The notes beneath the pieces were generated by a model. That model was not told the DNA's origin and did no database searches. It saw only the letters and a program-made list of their open reading frames with translations. DNA of 55,952 nt from Bacteroidales bacterium (GTDB taxonomy: Bacteria > Bacteroidota > Bacteroidia > Bacteroidales > GWA2-32-17): NCBI GenBank assembly GCA_013314715.1, contig JABUFC010000021.1:1-55952 (forward strand), read 5' to 3'. Position 1 is the first letter of the stretch, and each line of letters opens with the position of its first letter. The position numbers and the translations under genes are program-made. Positions 26,201 to 33,195 of the stretch are shown in pieces.

Positions 26201-26931
26201 CTTCCTTCGAATTCGCATACACAAACTAAACCTTTTTGCGATTTTAACGGTCGTTGATAATAAATAATTTCGTTTTTAATTTTATTGACAAGCTCTTCGG
26301 TTAAAACATGTGGATAATATTTTTTTTGACATTCAATAATCTTATCGAATTCTTCGATATATGCCTCCCTAGGAAAAACTTGTTCTTTAGTTCTATAATA
26401 TGGATTTTGTTTTAACTCTTCGTAAAATTTTTGCCCAATGGTTAGGTTTTGCTCTTTAATGAGTTGATATCTATTTTTTACTTCTTGAACATATTCGGTT
26501 TCTTTTTTTTCGAGCGAACTAGCTTTTGTAGGACTTTTATAGCCTCTTTTTTGATTCAAATGATACAATATGCGACCTAATTCGGTAAGACTTATTTTTT
26601 CATTAACCGCTTTTGCCCTAAGCCCCCACAATTCAAGTTGTTTTAAATTGAAAAGATTCGGATCGAACATATTATTCTTAAGAAGCACTTCCGTTAATGC
26701 TTTTCTTCTTAGTTGGTATCGATCGTAACCTTTACGCTGTGTACGTTTTTCAGTTCTTTTTTGATTTTTTGATATAGCATTTCCTTGCATAAACTCATCT
26801 TTATCATCTGGGTTCAAGGGTATAATTCGCGACCCCATAGCAATGATTTTACTGTTATTTTCAGTTTCTTCTATTAATGCCCATCCAATAGAATTTGCAC
26901 CTAAATCGAGTCCTAAAATTTTTTTTGCCAT
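23206..26931 (-). CDS. cas9: CRISPR-associated endonuclease Cas9, type II-C
   Basis: 1241 residues. RuvC-I ILGLDLGANSIGWAL (Asp9), arginine-rich bridge helix RKGYDRYQLRRKAL, RuvC-II IRVELARE (Glu543), HNH with zinc-ribbon-like CIYCGQ and IDIEHIIP (His632), and RuvC-III RHHAIDALV (His799, His800, Asp803) are all intact, so both nuclease sites should cut. A PAM-interacting domain of about 350 residues follows. It is longer than the roughly 1000-1100 residues typical of compact II-C enzymes but within the larger forms seen in Bacteroidota. No csn2 or cas4 is nearby, which fixes subtype II-C. I found no TAnnTTTG element directly upstream; it lies 206 nt after cas2 on the same strand, with the tracrRNA gene opposed in between. 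Confidence 0.97.
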   Translation of the reverse strand: MAKKILGLDLGANSIGWALIEETENNSKIIAMGSRIIPLNPDDKDEFMQGNAISKNQKRTEKRTQRKGYDRYQLRRKALTEVLLKNNMFDPNLFNLKQLELWGLRAKAVNEKISLTELGRILYHLNQKRGYKSPTKASSLEKKETEYVQEVKNRYQLIKEQNLTIGQKFYEELKQNPYYRTKEQVFPREAYIEEFDKIIECQKKYYPHVLTEELVNKIKNEIIYYQRPLKSQKGLVCVCEFEGRRIIINGKEIFVGPKVAPKSSPIFQITKIWETINNLKLKNKNGEQINIPIDKKRAIFEYLDKNEKLTTNELFKILEIKKEDGWYGNKQINNGIQGNITKVKILKALEGQEFDAHILQFNIEINEFHEEVSLVDTKTGEYITTNKKVVLHNIEQEPFYQLWHTIYSIDGTQECKQALIKKFNLSEQLAEKLANIDFKTSGYGNKSVKAMRKILPYLMDGYNYSNACSLAGYNHSFSLTKEELLQNQLKDKLELLPKNSLRQPIVEKILNQLINLVNEIIDENRGWVTRQDRISNNFEIRVELARELTSSKEERNEAFKLQREREKQNKIIAERLEKEYGLKPTRNNIIKWRLFHEITNEQEARINAICIYCGQPFGFSDALTGNNIDIEHIIPKSLLFDDSQNNKTLSHRHCNAAKGQNTAYDYMKSLGDDKFNEYIERVDKLFKDKLITKSKRDKLLMPASKIPKDFISRQLRESQYIARKAKQILGAICYNVCSTSGSITEHLRRIWGWDDVLMELQLPKYRAVGLTEIIEIEIDGQIHQKEVIKGWTKRDDQRHHAIDALVIACTQQGFVQRINTLASQTTKTEMLAELENQTETYKKKLSLLDKYLISKRPFTTQQVKEKVANILVSYKAGKKVATYSVRKINQNGKKVIVQQKIITPRGPLSEESIYGKIKIIEKDKDVKYLFENYELIINQHVKQLVLERLQFYQFNSKKALASLKNAPIYLDPDKKVKLEKAHCYKEEYVIKYPLQTIKPKDANSIVDKKIRELVTQRLEQYKDKEKEAFKDPLYLDDKKTIPIKTVRCFTGLTKVEPIKKDENGNDIGFVKPGNNHHIAIYTDQNGNKYEHVCTFWHAVERKKYGIPIIIYDTQEVWNKILNQNHSFPQSFIEKLPNDQWTLLFSMQLNEMFLLGLKNEDIKQCIDTQNYSKLSEHLYRVQKIAQKNYMFRHHLETQINDSAEAKLSKRFYLIQSINALYDLNPIKVKIDLLGQIYFLDNI

Positions 26932-26935
26932 ATTT

Positions 26936-26967
26936 TTTGTATTTTAATATTTTTCTTTATATCTTTG
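26936..26967 (+). promoter_or_regulatory. tracrRNA promoter (TTTG-N20-TATCTTTG)
   Basis: TTTG (26936-26939), 20-nt spacer and TATCTTTG (26960-26967) match the Bacteroidota primary sigma consensus exactly. Transcription should start about 26972-26975, at the first base of the anti-repeat. The -33 element is only 5 nt upstream of the cas9 start codon on the other strand. Confidence 0.8.
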
Positions 26968-26971
26968 CATT

Positions 26972-27053
26972 AAATGTAAGCAAATCACAATAAGGATTAT
27001 TCCGTTGTGAAAACATTTAAGGTGGTTCTTAGAAAAAAGAATCGCCTTTTTTG
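26972..27053 (+). ncRNA. tracrRNA
   Basis: About 80 nt. Bases 26972-26990 (AAATGTAAGCAAATCACAA) are the exact reverse complement of repeat bases 2-20, giving a 19-bp crRNA:tracrRNA duplex. A small nexus-type hairpin follows (AAGGA, TTA, TTCC), then a linker and a 10-bp terminal hairpin, GGTGGTTCTT with AAGAATCGCC (two G-U pairs), ending in a T run. The anti-repeat at the 5' end also sets the array's transcription direction as plus. The gene is antisense to the cas2-cas9 intergenic part of the cas message. Confidence 0.9.
27021..27053 (+). terminator. tracrRNA intrinsic terminator
   Basis: GGTGGTTCTT (27021-27030) pairs with AAGAATCGCC (27036-27045), followed by at least six T. On the opposite strand no T run follows the stem, so it should not stop cas2-to-cas9 transcription. 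Confidence 0.8.
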
Positions 27054-27137
27054 TTTTACTTATCATTATATGCCTTATTTTTTTGCTAAGTTATGAAAAA
27101 AAACAACAACTTTTAACTAATTTTTTATTTTTTATTA

Positions 27138-27473
27138 TTAAAATAGTTCGAGTTGTAAAGGTGTTTCAGGAGGTCGTTTGGCTTTTTTCCCGTAATAAAT
27201 TTCCATTTTTTCAAATTGTTTGTCTGTAATTTCTAAAACACCCACCACACCTTCATCAGGCACAATACTTCTAAGTCTTCGTTTTTGTACATCGGCTGTT
27301 TCACTACTAGGACAATGTCTTAAATAAACAGAAAACTGAAACATATTAAAGCCAAAACTCATAATGGTTTTACGAAATTGAGCATACCGCTTTCGTTGCT
27401 GTTGGGTTTCAGTAGGTAAATCAAACATTACCATAAGCCACATAATTCTATAAGCATTTAAACGGTTTAACAT
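27138..27473 (-). CDS. cas2: CRISPR-associated endoribonuclease/integrase subunit Cas2
   Basis: 111 residues with the Cas2 ferredoxin-like core: MWLMVMFDLPTETQQQRKRY (Asp18 in the FDLP motif), FQFSVYLRHC and the acidic-hydrophobic strand VVGVLEITDKQFEKMEIYYG. With Cas1 it forms the complex that inserts new spacers. The C-terminal LQLELF tail is typical of type II Cas2. It starts 20 nt after the cas1 stop, clearly one transcription unit. Confidence 0.95.
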   Translation of the reverse strand: MLNRLNAYRIMWLMVMFDLPTETQQQRKRYAQFRKTIMSFGFNMFQFSVYLRHCPSSETADVQKRRLRSIVPDEGVVGVLEITDKQFEKMEIYYGKKAKRPPETPLQLELF

Positions 27474-27493
27474 ATAAATTAATTTTTATAATA

Positions 27494-28432
27494 TTATGTA
27501 AATTCAGGTAAAGATAATTTTCGTTGCTTACCTTCAAAGCATTTTTGAAGCGATCGAGCTGTTTTAAGAGCTGCAATATGCAATGGACTAATTTCACCAT
27601 TCATTTTACAATCGACATAATTAATTGACATGAGCTCTTTTTTAACATCTTTATGGAGTTCATTAACTACACCAAATTTAACAATTGTTTTATAAACTAA
27701 ATAATCTACCCATGGTCGATAAGGCTCCATAAGATCGTCGGCTAAACAATAAGCATTATAACGATTATGATGATGAATACCTAATGTGGGCAAAAGTCCA
27801 GCCTCAACTATACATCGTGCTAAGGTTGCTCTTAAAATAGCATAACCATAATTTAGCATATTATTAGGCGGAAGACCGTCTCTATTTCTAGTAAAATTAT
27901 CGATAAAAGAAAATATTTTCGACCAATAAACCGAAGCTGCAACTGCCTCGCGATTGTCACTATCTCCACTTTTTACACTTTTACTTAACTTTAATAAATA
28001 ATCTATATCATTTTTTTCGTTTATTTTTTTGAGTACTTGCGATTGATTCCAAATTTTTTGCTGAATAATTTGTGCCCATAGTTGCTTTTTTAATGGTTCT
28101 GATGCTTCCAATTGTTCTTTATAACGCTCACTTTGTAACGTATTTGAATGTAAGGCTAATAACAAACCATGAGGATGATGAGTTTCATTGCAACTAACAA
28201 TAGCAACATTACAACTTATAAGTTTTGAAATAAGAGCATGTGAAATTGTAATTTGTGGATGATCTAAAATAATCATGCCTAGATCTTCTATCGGAAAAGT
28301 AATTTCGCCTTTATTTTCGACTATTTTCTTAATCTCACTATTTTTCTCAATTTCAGGAAATCTTAATAAAAGCTGTTCATTTTTAAGACTAAGAATGCTT
28401 GGATTACCAAAATATAAAGTTCTTTTTATCAT
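27494..28432 (-). CDS. cas1: CRISPR-associated integrase Cas1 (type II)
   Basis: 312 residues. The metal-binding catalytic residues are Glu162 in DNREAVAASVYW, one of His220-222 in LGIHHHNRYN, and the acidic cluster of CLADDLMEPYRPWVD (Asp232, Asp233, Glu236). The N-terminal beta-domain opens IKRTLYFGNPSILSL, as in type II-C Cas1. It cuts and joins DNA to integrate spacers. It is first in a cas1-cas2-cas9 order, reversed relative to the cas9-cas1-cas2 order usual for the subtype, and has a well-matched promoter upstream. Confidence 0.95.
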   Translation of the reverse strand: MIKRTLYFGNPSILSLKNEQLLLRFPEIEKNSEIKKIVENKGEITFPIEDLGMIILDHPQITISHALISKLISCNVAIVSCNETHHPHGLLLALHSNTLQSERYKEQLEASEPLKKQLWAQIIQQKIWNQSQVLKKINEKNDIDYLLKLSKSVKSGDSDNREAVAASVYWSKIFSFIDNFTRNRDGLPPNNMLNYGYAILRATLARCIVEAGLLPTLGIHHHNRYNAYCLADDLMEPYRPWVDYLVYKTIVKFGVVNELHKDVKKELMSINYVDCKMNGEISPLHIAALKTARSLQKCFEGKQRKLSLPEFT

Positions 28433-28526
28433 AATTTATTTTTTATAACTTAATTAAGCTCATATAACTAACTCATTTTATTAAACCTGAGTTTTTTTAC
28501 ATCTCAATCTAGCTATATTCCGTAAT

Positions 28527-28557
28527 CAAAATTATAAAAATTTTGAAAAAAAGCAAA
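28527..28557 (-). promoter_or_regulatory. cas1 promoter (TTTG-N19-TAATTTTG, minus strand)
   Basis: Read on minus, TTTG (28557-28554), a 19-nt spacer and TAATTTTG (28534-28527) fit the Bacteroidota consensus. Predicted start is about 28520, leaving a leader of roughly 88 nt before the cas1 ATG at 28432. Confidence 0.6.
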
Positions 28558-28642
28558 TACTTCAGCCATTTTTGTTTTTATTTTTTAATTTTTTACATCG
28601 TATTACCAGCTTTTTTCGTCATCTTTGCAAAAAAAACTGCTC

Positions 28643-30091
28643 ATGAATGCTTGGGAGTTATTTATCATTTTCTTATTGTATTTTTCTGTAATAATGCTCA
28701 TAGCGTGGTTAACTTCGCGTGGGGCAACTTCGCATACTTTTTTTAATGCCAATCGACGCAGTCAATGGTATTGGGTTGCTTTTGGAATGGTGGGCACTTC
28801 GTTGTCGGGAATTACCTTTATGTCGGTACCAGGATGGGTTGGCACTACTCAATTTTCGTATATGGCTATGGTTATGGGTTATATTGCAGGATATTTTCTT
28901 ATTGCTTTTATATTATTGCCCTTATACTATAAACTCAACTTACCTTCTATATATTCTTACCTAAATCAGCGTTTTGGCGTTGCTTCGTACAAAACAGGAG
29001 CAGCTTTTTTTATTTTATCGCGAAGCCTTGGGGCTGCATTTAGAATGTATATCGTTATAAACGTATTACAAATTTTTGTATTCGATGCATGGAACATCCC
29101 TTTTAGTATAACAGCCCTTATGTTTTTATTTTTGATGCTACTCTACACTTATAAAGGTGGAGTAAAAACCTTGGTTTATACCGATACGTTACAAACATTA
29201 GGCATGTTAATAGCTGTTAGTTTTACCATATATTACATTGCACAAGCATTAAACAGCCCTATTGCGGATTTAATTTCTCAGGTTAAACAATCGCACATGT
29301 CTGATTGGTTTTTCTGGGGCGACTGGTCTGATAAGCGTCATTTTCTGAAACAATTTCTAGCAGGTATGTTTATAACGTTGACCATGACCGGTTTAGACCA
29401 AGAAATGATGCAAAAAAACCTGAGTTGCAAATCGGTTGGCGATGCTCAAAAAAACATGATCAGTTATAGTTTAGTTATAGCCATTGTAAATTTAATGTTT
29501 CTCTTTTTAGGTGCTTTGCTATATATCTATGCCGAAAACCAAGGTATTGCAATTCCAAATAAAACCGACGATTTATTTCCTATCATAGCCCTACAACATA
29601 TAGGTGGTATAACAGCTATCATCTTTTTAATTGGTGTTGTGTCGGCAGCCTTTCCGAGTGCCGATGGAGCACTCACTTCGCTAACCACTATTTTTAGCAT
29701 CGATATACTCGGTTTAACCCGAAAAAATCTTCCCGAAGCAAACATAAAAAAAACAAGAATAAAAGTTCATATTGCTTTTGCAGCCTTGTTATACATTATA
29801 GTAGTAGTTTTTAGCTTTATCAACAACGAAGCTGTAATTAGCGAATTGTTCACGGTTGCAGGTTATACGTATGGTCCTTTATTAGGATTATATGCATTTG
29901 GCTTGCTTACACGTCGTATCGTAATCGATCGTCTAGTGCCTTATATTGCTATTTTATCGCCGATTATATGTTATTTATTAAATCGTTATTCAACCTCGCT
30001 TTTTGGAAATTATAAATTTGGTTTTGAGCTTATATTGGTAAATGGTTGTATCACTTTTTTATTGCTATTGATTTTTTCTAAAAAGAAATAA
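28643..30091 (+). CDS. Sodium:solute symporter family transporter
   Basis: About 482 residues from ATG 28643 (MNAWELFIIF). The in-frame TTG at 28625 lies in a probable promoter-like segment (CATCTTTG). It is a SSS-family protein with about 13 membrane helices: the GTSLSGITFMSVPGW and YIAGYFLIAF segments of helices 2-3, GGVKTLVYTDTLQT, GLDQEMMQKNLSC and SAAFPSADGALTSL in helix 8-9. Such proteins use the sodium gradient to import sugars, amino acids or organic acids; the substrate is not readable. It is transcribed away from cas1 and converges with the aspartate aminotransferase gene. Confidence 0.88.
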   Translation: MNAWELFIIFLLYFSVIMLIAWLTSRGATSHTFFNANRRSQWYWVAFGMVGTSLSGITFMSVPGWVGTTQFSYMAMVMGYIAGYFLIAFILLPLYYKLNLPSIYSYLNQRFGVASYKTGAAFFILSRSLGAAFRMYIVINVLQIFVFDAWNIPFSITALMFLFLMLLYTYKGGVKTLVYTDTLQTLGMLIAVSFTIYYIAQALNSPIADLISQVKQSHMSDWFFWGDWSDKRHFLKQFLAGMFITLTMTGLDQEMMQKNLSCKSVGDAQKNMISYSLVIAIVNLMFLFLGALLYIYAENQGIAIPNKTDDLFPIIALQHIGGITAIIFLIGVVSAAFPSADGALTSLTTIFSIDILGLTRKNLPEANIKKTRIKVHIAFAALLYIIVVVFSFINNEAVISELFTVAGYTYGPLLGLYAFGLLTRRIVIDRLVPYIAILSPIICYLLNRYSTSLFGNYKFGFELILVNGCITFLLLLIFSKKK

Positions 30092-30094
30092 AAA

Positions 30095-30118
30095 AGAGGC
30101 ACCTTGACTAGTGCCTCC
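30095..30118 (-). terminator. Intrinsic terminator between convergent genes
   Basis: GAGGCAC (30096-30102) and GTGCCTC (30111-30117) form a perfect 7-bp stem over an 8-nt loop. On minus the stem is followed by TTTTTTATTT, so it mainly terminates the aminotransferase gene. Confidence 0.75.
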
Positions 30119-30144
30119 ATAAAATAATGGTTGAGCTTGTTTTA

Positions 30145-31371
30145 TTAAAATAGTTTTGCAAGCGAAGCTTTAATACGTTTTACAGCTTCAATAATTTTTT
30201 CGTCAGAAGTAGCATACGAAAATCGGATATATCCGGGTGTTCCAAATGCCGATCCTCCAACCAATGCGACATTCGCATCGTTGAGAAGATACATACATAA
30301 ATCGTTATCGTCATTGATTGTAACTTCGCCATTCGTACGTCCCATATAATTATTAACATCGGCAAAAACATAAAATGCACCTTCGGGCACATTGGTTTTC
30401 ATATCGGGAACCTCTTTCAATAAAGACAATATTAAATCGCGACGGTGTTTAAAAACATCACGCATAGCATAAATAGTACTATTATCGTGCGTCAAAGCTC
30501 CTAGTGCAGCCATCTGAGCAATTGATGATGGCGAAGACGTCATTTGTCCCTGAATTTTGATAACAGCTTTGGCCAACCAAGTGGGAGCTACCATATAACC
30601 AATACGATATCCGGGCATAGCATAGCCCTTCGACACACCATTAATAACCACAACCTGATCGCGTACTTCTTCGAATTGAGCAATACTTTCGTGTTTACCA
30701 ACAAAATTGATATGTTCGTAAATCTCATCCGAAACAATCATCACATGTTTATGACGTGCAAATACTTGTGCAAATGCCTTAAGTTCATCTTTGGTATATA
30801 ACGAACCTGTTGGATTCGATGGCGAACTATATAAAAATATTTTTGTTTTATCGGTAATAGCATTTTCGATTTGCTCCGGTGTAACTTTAAAATCATTTTC
30901 GATAAACGACTCAATAACGACTGCCTTACCTCTTGCCAAACGAACCATTTCGATATAGCTCACCCAATAAGGAGCAGGAATAATAACCTCATCGCCAGCA
31001 TTTACCAAGCTAAGTATAACATTCATAATAGAATGCTTAGCACCATTCGAAACAACAATCTGTTCAGGCTTAAACTCAAGATTATTATCGCGTTTAAATT
31101 TATCGACAATTGCTTTTCGTAAATCGTCGTACCCAGCAACAGGTGGATAATACGAATAATTATCATCAATAGCTTTTTTAGCAGCTTCTTTTATGTGCTG
31201 TGGAACTGTAAAATCAGGTTCACCAATACTAAGATTGATAACATCTACTCCCTTTGCTTTTAACTCACGACTTTTTTGAGTCATGGCTAAAGTTTGCGAT
31301 TCAGAAAGGGCTTTTACACGGTCGGCTATTAAATCCATTGGATTGATTTTAAAACTTATTTCTGTATCCAT
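30145..31371 (-). CDS. Pyridoxal-phosphate aspartate aminotransferase (class I, subgroup gamma-like)
   Basis: 408 residues of fold type I. INLSIGEPDF near the start, the cofactor-binding NGAKHSIMNVILSL and YSSPSNPTGSLY blocks, VSDEIYEHI and the Schiff-base Lys in INGVSKGYAMPGYRIGY are all present, with the substrate carboxylate Arg in YIRFSYATS. Such enzymes exchange the amino group between aspartate and 2-oxoglutarate. A -7 element TACCTTTG on minus (31411-31404) lies 33 nt upstream of the ATG, without a good -33 box. Confidence 0.9.
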   Translation of the reverse strand: MDTEISFKINPMDLIADRVKALSESQTLAMTQKSRELKAKGVDVINLSIGEPDFTVPQHIKEAAKKAIDDNYSYYPPVAGYDDLRKAIVDKFKRDNNLEFKPEQIVVSNGAKHSIMNVILSLVNAGDEVIIPAPYWVSYIEMVRLARGKAVVIESFIENDFKVTPEQIENAITDKTKIFLYSSPSNPTGSLYTKDELKAFAQVFARHKHVMIVSDEIYEHINFVGKHESIAQFEEVRDQVVVINGVSKGYAMPGYRIGYMVAPTWLAKAVIKIQGQMTSSPSSIAQMAALGALTHDNSTIYAMRDVFKHRRDLILSLLKEVPDMKTNVPEGAFYVFADVNNYMGRTNGEVTINDDNDLCMYLLNDANVALVGGSAFGTPGYIRFSYATSDEKIIEAVKRIKASLAKLF

Positions 31372-31469
31372 TAAATAAATATACTAAAATGATTTAGATA
31401 CGGCAAAGGTATGAAATTATTTGCGAAATTTTGTGTAAACTTGCGAAATTTTTTAACAACTTATCAACT

Positions 31470-31991
31470 ATGAATGAATGGGCTACGGTAATTTTAATGG
31501 TAATGGTTGGAGCAATACTGTTTGCTACTGCTTACTATTTATTAAAACTATTTTTTGACAACGAACGCAATAAACGCACATGGGAATTTAAAGCCGAACA
31601 CATGAAAGTTACCATACCCCTTCGCCTTCAAGCATACGAGCGTATGATTTTATTTCTAGAACGCATGTCGCCCAATTCGTTAATAGTTCGCCTACAAACA
31701 CCCCAAATGAACGCTCGTCAACTGCAAATGGATATGCTAAGTCTTATTAGAGCAGAATTTGAACATAATTTAGCTCAACAATTATACATGTCAAAACCAG
31801 CATGGGATGTAATTGTGAATGCAAAAGAAAATGTTATTAAAATTATTAATCTTGCTGCCGAAGAAGTAGATGCTAATGCTCCTCACATGGAATTAAGCCA
31901 AAAAATTATGGCTCATTGGCTATTATTAAACCCTACACCCATTAGAACTGCTATTGATTTTTTAAAAGACGAAGCAAATCAACTCTTTTAA
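31470..31991 (+). CDS. Conserved membrane-anchored protein (DUF7935-like)
   Basis: 173 residues from ATG 31470 (MNEWATVILMVMVGAILFAT), the start that places the single membrane helix at the N-terminus; an upstream start at 31431 adds 13 unlikely residues. After the helix comes a charged, helical cytoplasmic region (WEFKAEHMKVTIPLRLQAYE, ERMSPNSLIVRLQTP). This pattern is conserved in Bacteroidota under a domain of unknown function. Function is unknown. It stands alone between the divergent aspartate aminotransferase and the following gene, which has its own promoter. Confidence 0.7.
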   Translation: MNEWATVILMVMVGAILFATAYYLLKLFFDNERNKRTWEFKAEHMKVTIPLRLQAYERMILFLERMSPNSLIVRLQTPQMNARQLQMDMLSLIRAEFEHNLAQQLYMSKPAWDVIVNAKENVIKIINLAAEEVDANAPHMELSQKIMAHWLLLNPTPIRTAIDFLKDEANQLF

Positions 31992-31994
31992 TTT

Positions 31995-32024
31995 TTTGAA
32001 ATTCGATAAATTATATTACCTTTG
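31995..32024 (+). promoter_or_regulatory. Promoter TTTG-N18-TACCTTTG before the FlgT/LPP20-like cluster
   Basis: TTTG (31995-31998) and TACCTTTG (32017-32024) are separated by 18 nt. Predicted start near 32030 gives a leader of about 60 nt before ATG 32092. Confidence 0.65.
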
Positions 32025-32091
32025 TCAAAATTCTTATTTTCATGGCATAAATTTTGAAAAAGCACCGTTTGTTAAACTAAAAATAATTTTT

Positions 32092-33180
32092 ATGAAAACT
32101 TTTATTTTGTTACTAGTTAGCTTATTGCTTGTTTTACCAGAAATTTCTGAAGCTCAAAACAAAAAAAACAAGAAAAAAAATAAGAAAGAAAAAACCGAAC
32201 AAGTAAACTCGCAAACTCAAAAAGAAGCAAGTCCATCGCTGCAAACTCAACCCATAAATACCCAACCAACCGAAGCCAAACCCGTTGAATCGAAACCAGC
32301 AGAAGCCCAACCCGAAAGTGCCGTTTCAAAACCGATAGAACCAGAAAAACCTCAAACAGCCGCTCCCATTGATGCCAAACCTATAAATATAGAACAATTA
32401 ATTGCACAATCGAAACCCATTATCCAAGAAAAACCCAATGGTTCAATTAACTGGACAGAACAATACATTGAAGCCAAAGGTGCCTCCGTTATCGATAATG
32501 AACGTTTTAAAAATGCTGCGCAAGCCAAGCTTATGGCAAAAAGAGGCGCTATAGTTGATGCTCAACGCAATTTGCTTGAAATTATTAAAGGCGTTAATGT
32601 TACAAGCGAAACTACTGTAAACGATATGATAACCACCCGCGACTACATTTACACCCGTATCGACGGTGTTATCAAAGGTGCTCAACTCGTAGGCGAACCC
32701 ATTGAAAAAGATGGCACGATTGAAGTAAGAATGCGTGTAAAACTATACGAACAAAACGGAATTGCTCCAGCTATCTATAGCGATATTCCAACTCTAAAAA
32801 AGACCGCTAACATCAGCGACGTTGTTAATCAAGTACCACCCGAAATAAAAGATCAAGTATTGCAAGGCTTAGCTTTCAATATGAATGGTAAAAAATTCGA
32901 CCCCAGTATGTTCCCCGTTATAGTTGACGAAAACAATAACCTTGTGTTAGATATGACTAAACTTTACGACCCAAAAACAGGCAAGTTTCCTCAATTACTC
33001 AATACTACCGAACAACTTATGAAAGAAATCGGATTCAAAAAAGGAGTAGAAGTGTTAAACGTCATCAAAGCCGAATCGGGCAAATTGGTTATCGATAACA
33101 AAAGCTTGAAAAAAGTAAACTGGCAAAAAATTGGTCAAGTCGCCGGTAAAATTGGTAAGTTCTTAATGATGTTAATCTAA
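32092..33180 (+). CDS. Secreted Lys/Pro-rich protein with LPP20/FlgT-like domain
   Basis: 362 residues from ATG 32092 (the frame is open upstream to 31996 but that includes the promoter). A signal peptide ends near EAQ, then a Lys-rich and Pro/Gln/Glu-rich linker (about 23-110) and a folded domain beginning near IEAKGASVIDNERF, with AQAKLMAKRGAIVDAQRNLL and EVRMRVKLYE. That domain resembles the LPP20/FlgT N-terminal fold: a conserved run of Ala-rich helix followed by strands. Exported, probably periplasmic or outer-membrane associated. The next gene has a related domain, so this looks like a duplicated family. Function unknown. Confidence 0.65.
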   Translation: MKTFILLLVSLLLVLPEISEAQNKKNKKKNKKEKTEQVNSQTQKEASPSLQTQPINTQPTEAKPVESKPAEAQPESAVSKPIEPEKPQTAAPIDAKPINIEQLIAQSKPIIQEKPNGSINWTEQYIEAKGASVIDNERFKNAAQAKLMAKRGAIVDAQRNLLEIIKGVNVTSETTVNDMITTRDYIYTRIDGVIKGAQLVGEPIEKDGTIEVRMRVKLYEQNGIAPAIYSDIPTLKKTANISDVVNQVPPEIKDQVLQGLAFNMNGKKFDPSMFPVIVDENNNLVLDMTKLYDPKTGKFPQLLNTTEQLMKEIGFKKGVEVLNVIKAESGKLVIDNKSLKKVNWQKIGQVAGKIGKFLMMLI

Positions 33181-33195
33181 AAATATTTTGCTATT

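Noticed and set aside
23206-28432. Type II-A or II-B assignment of the CRISPR locus
   Set aside because: No csn2 and no cas4 are present, so II-C is the only fit.
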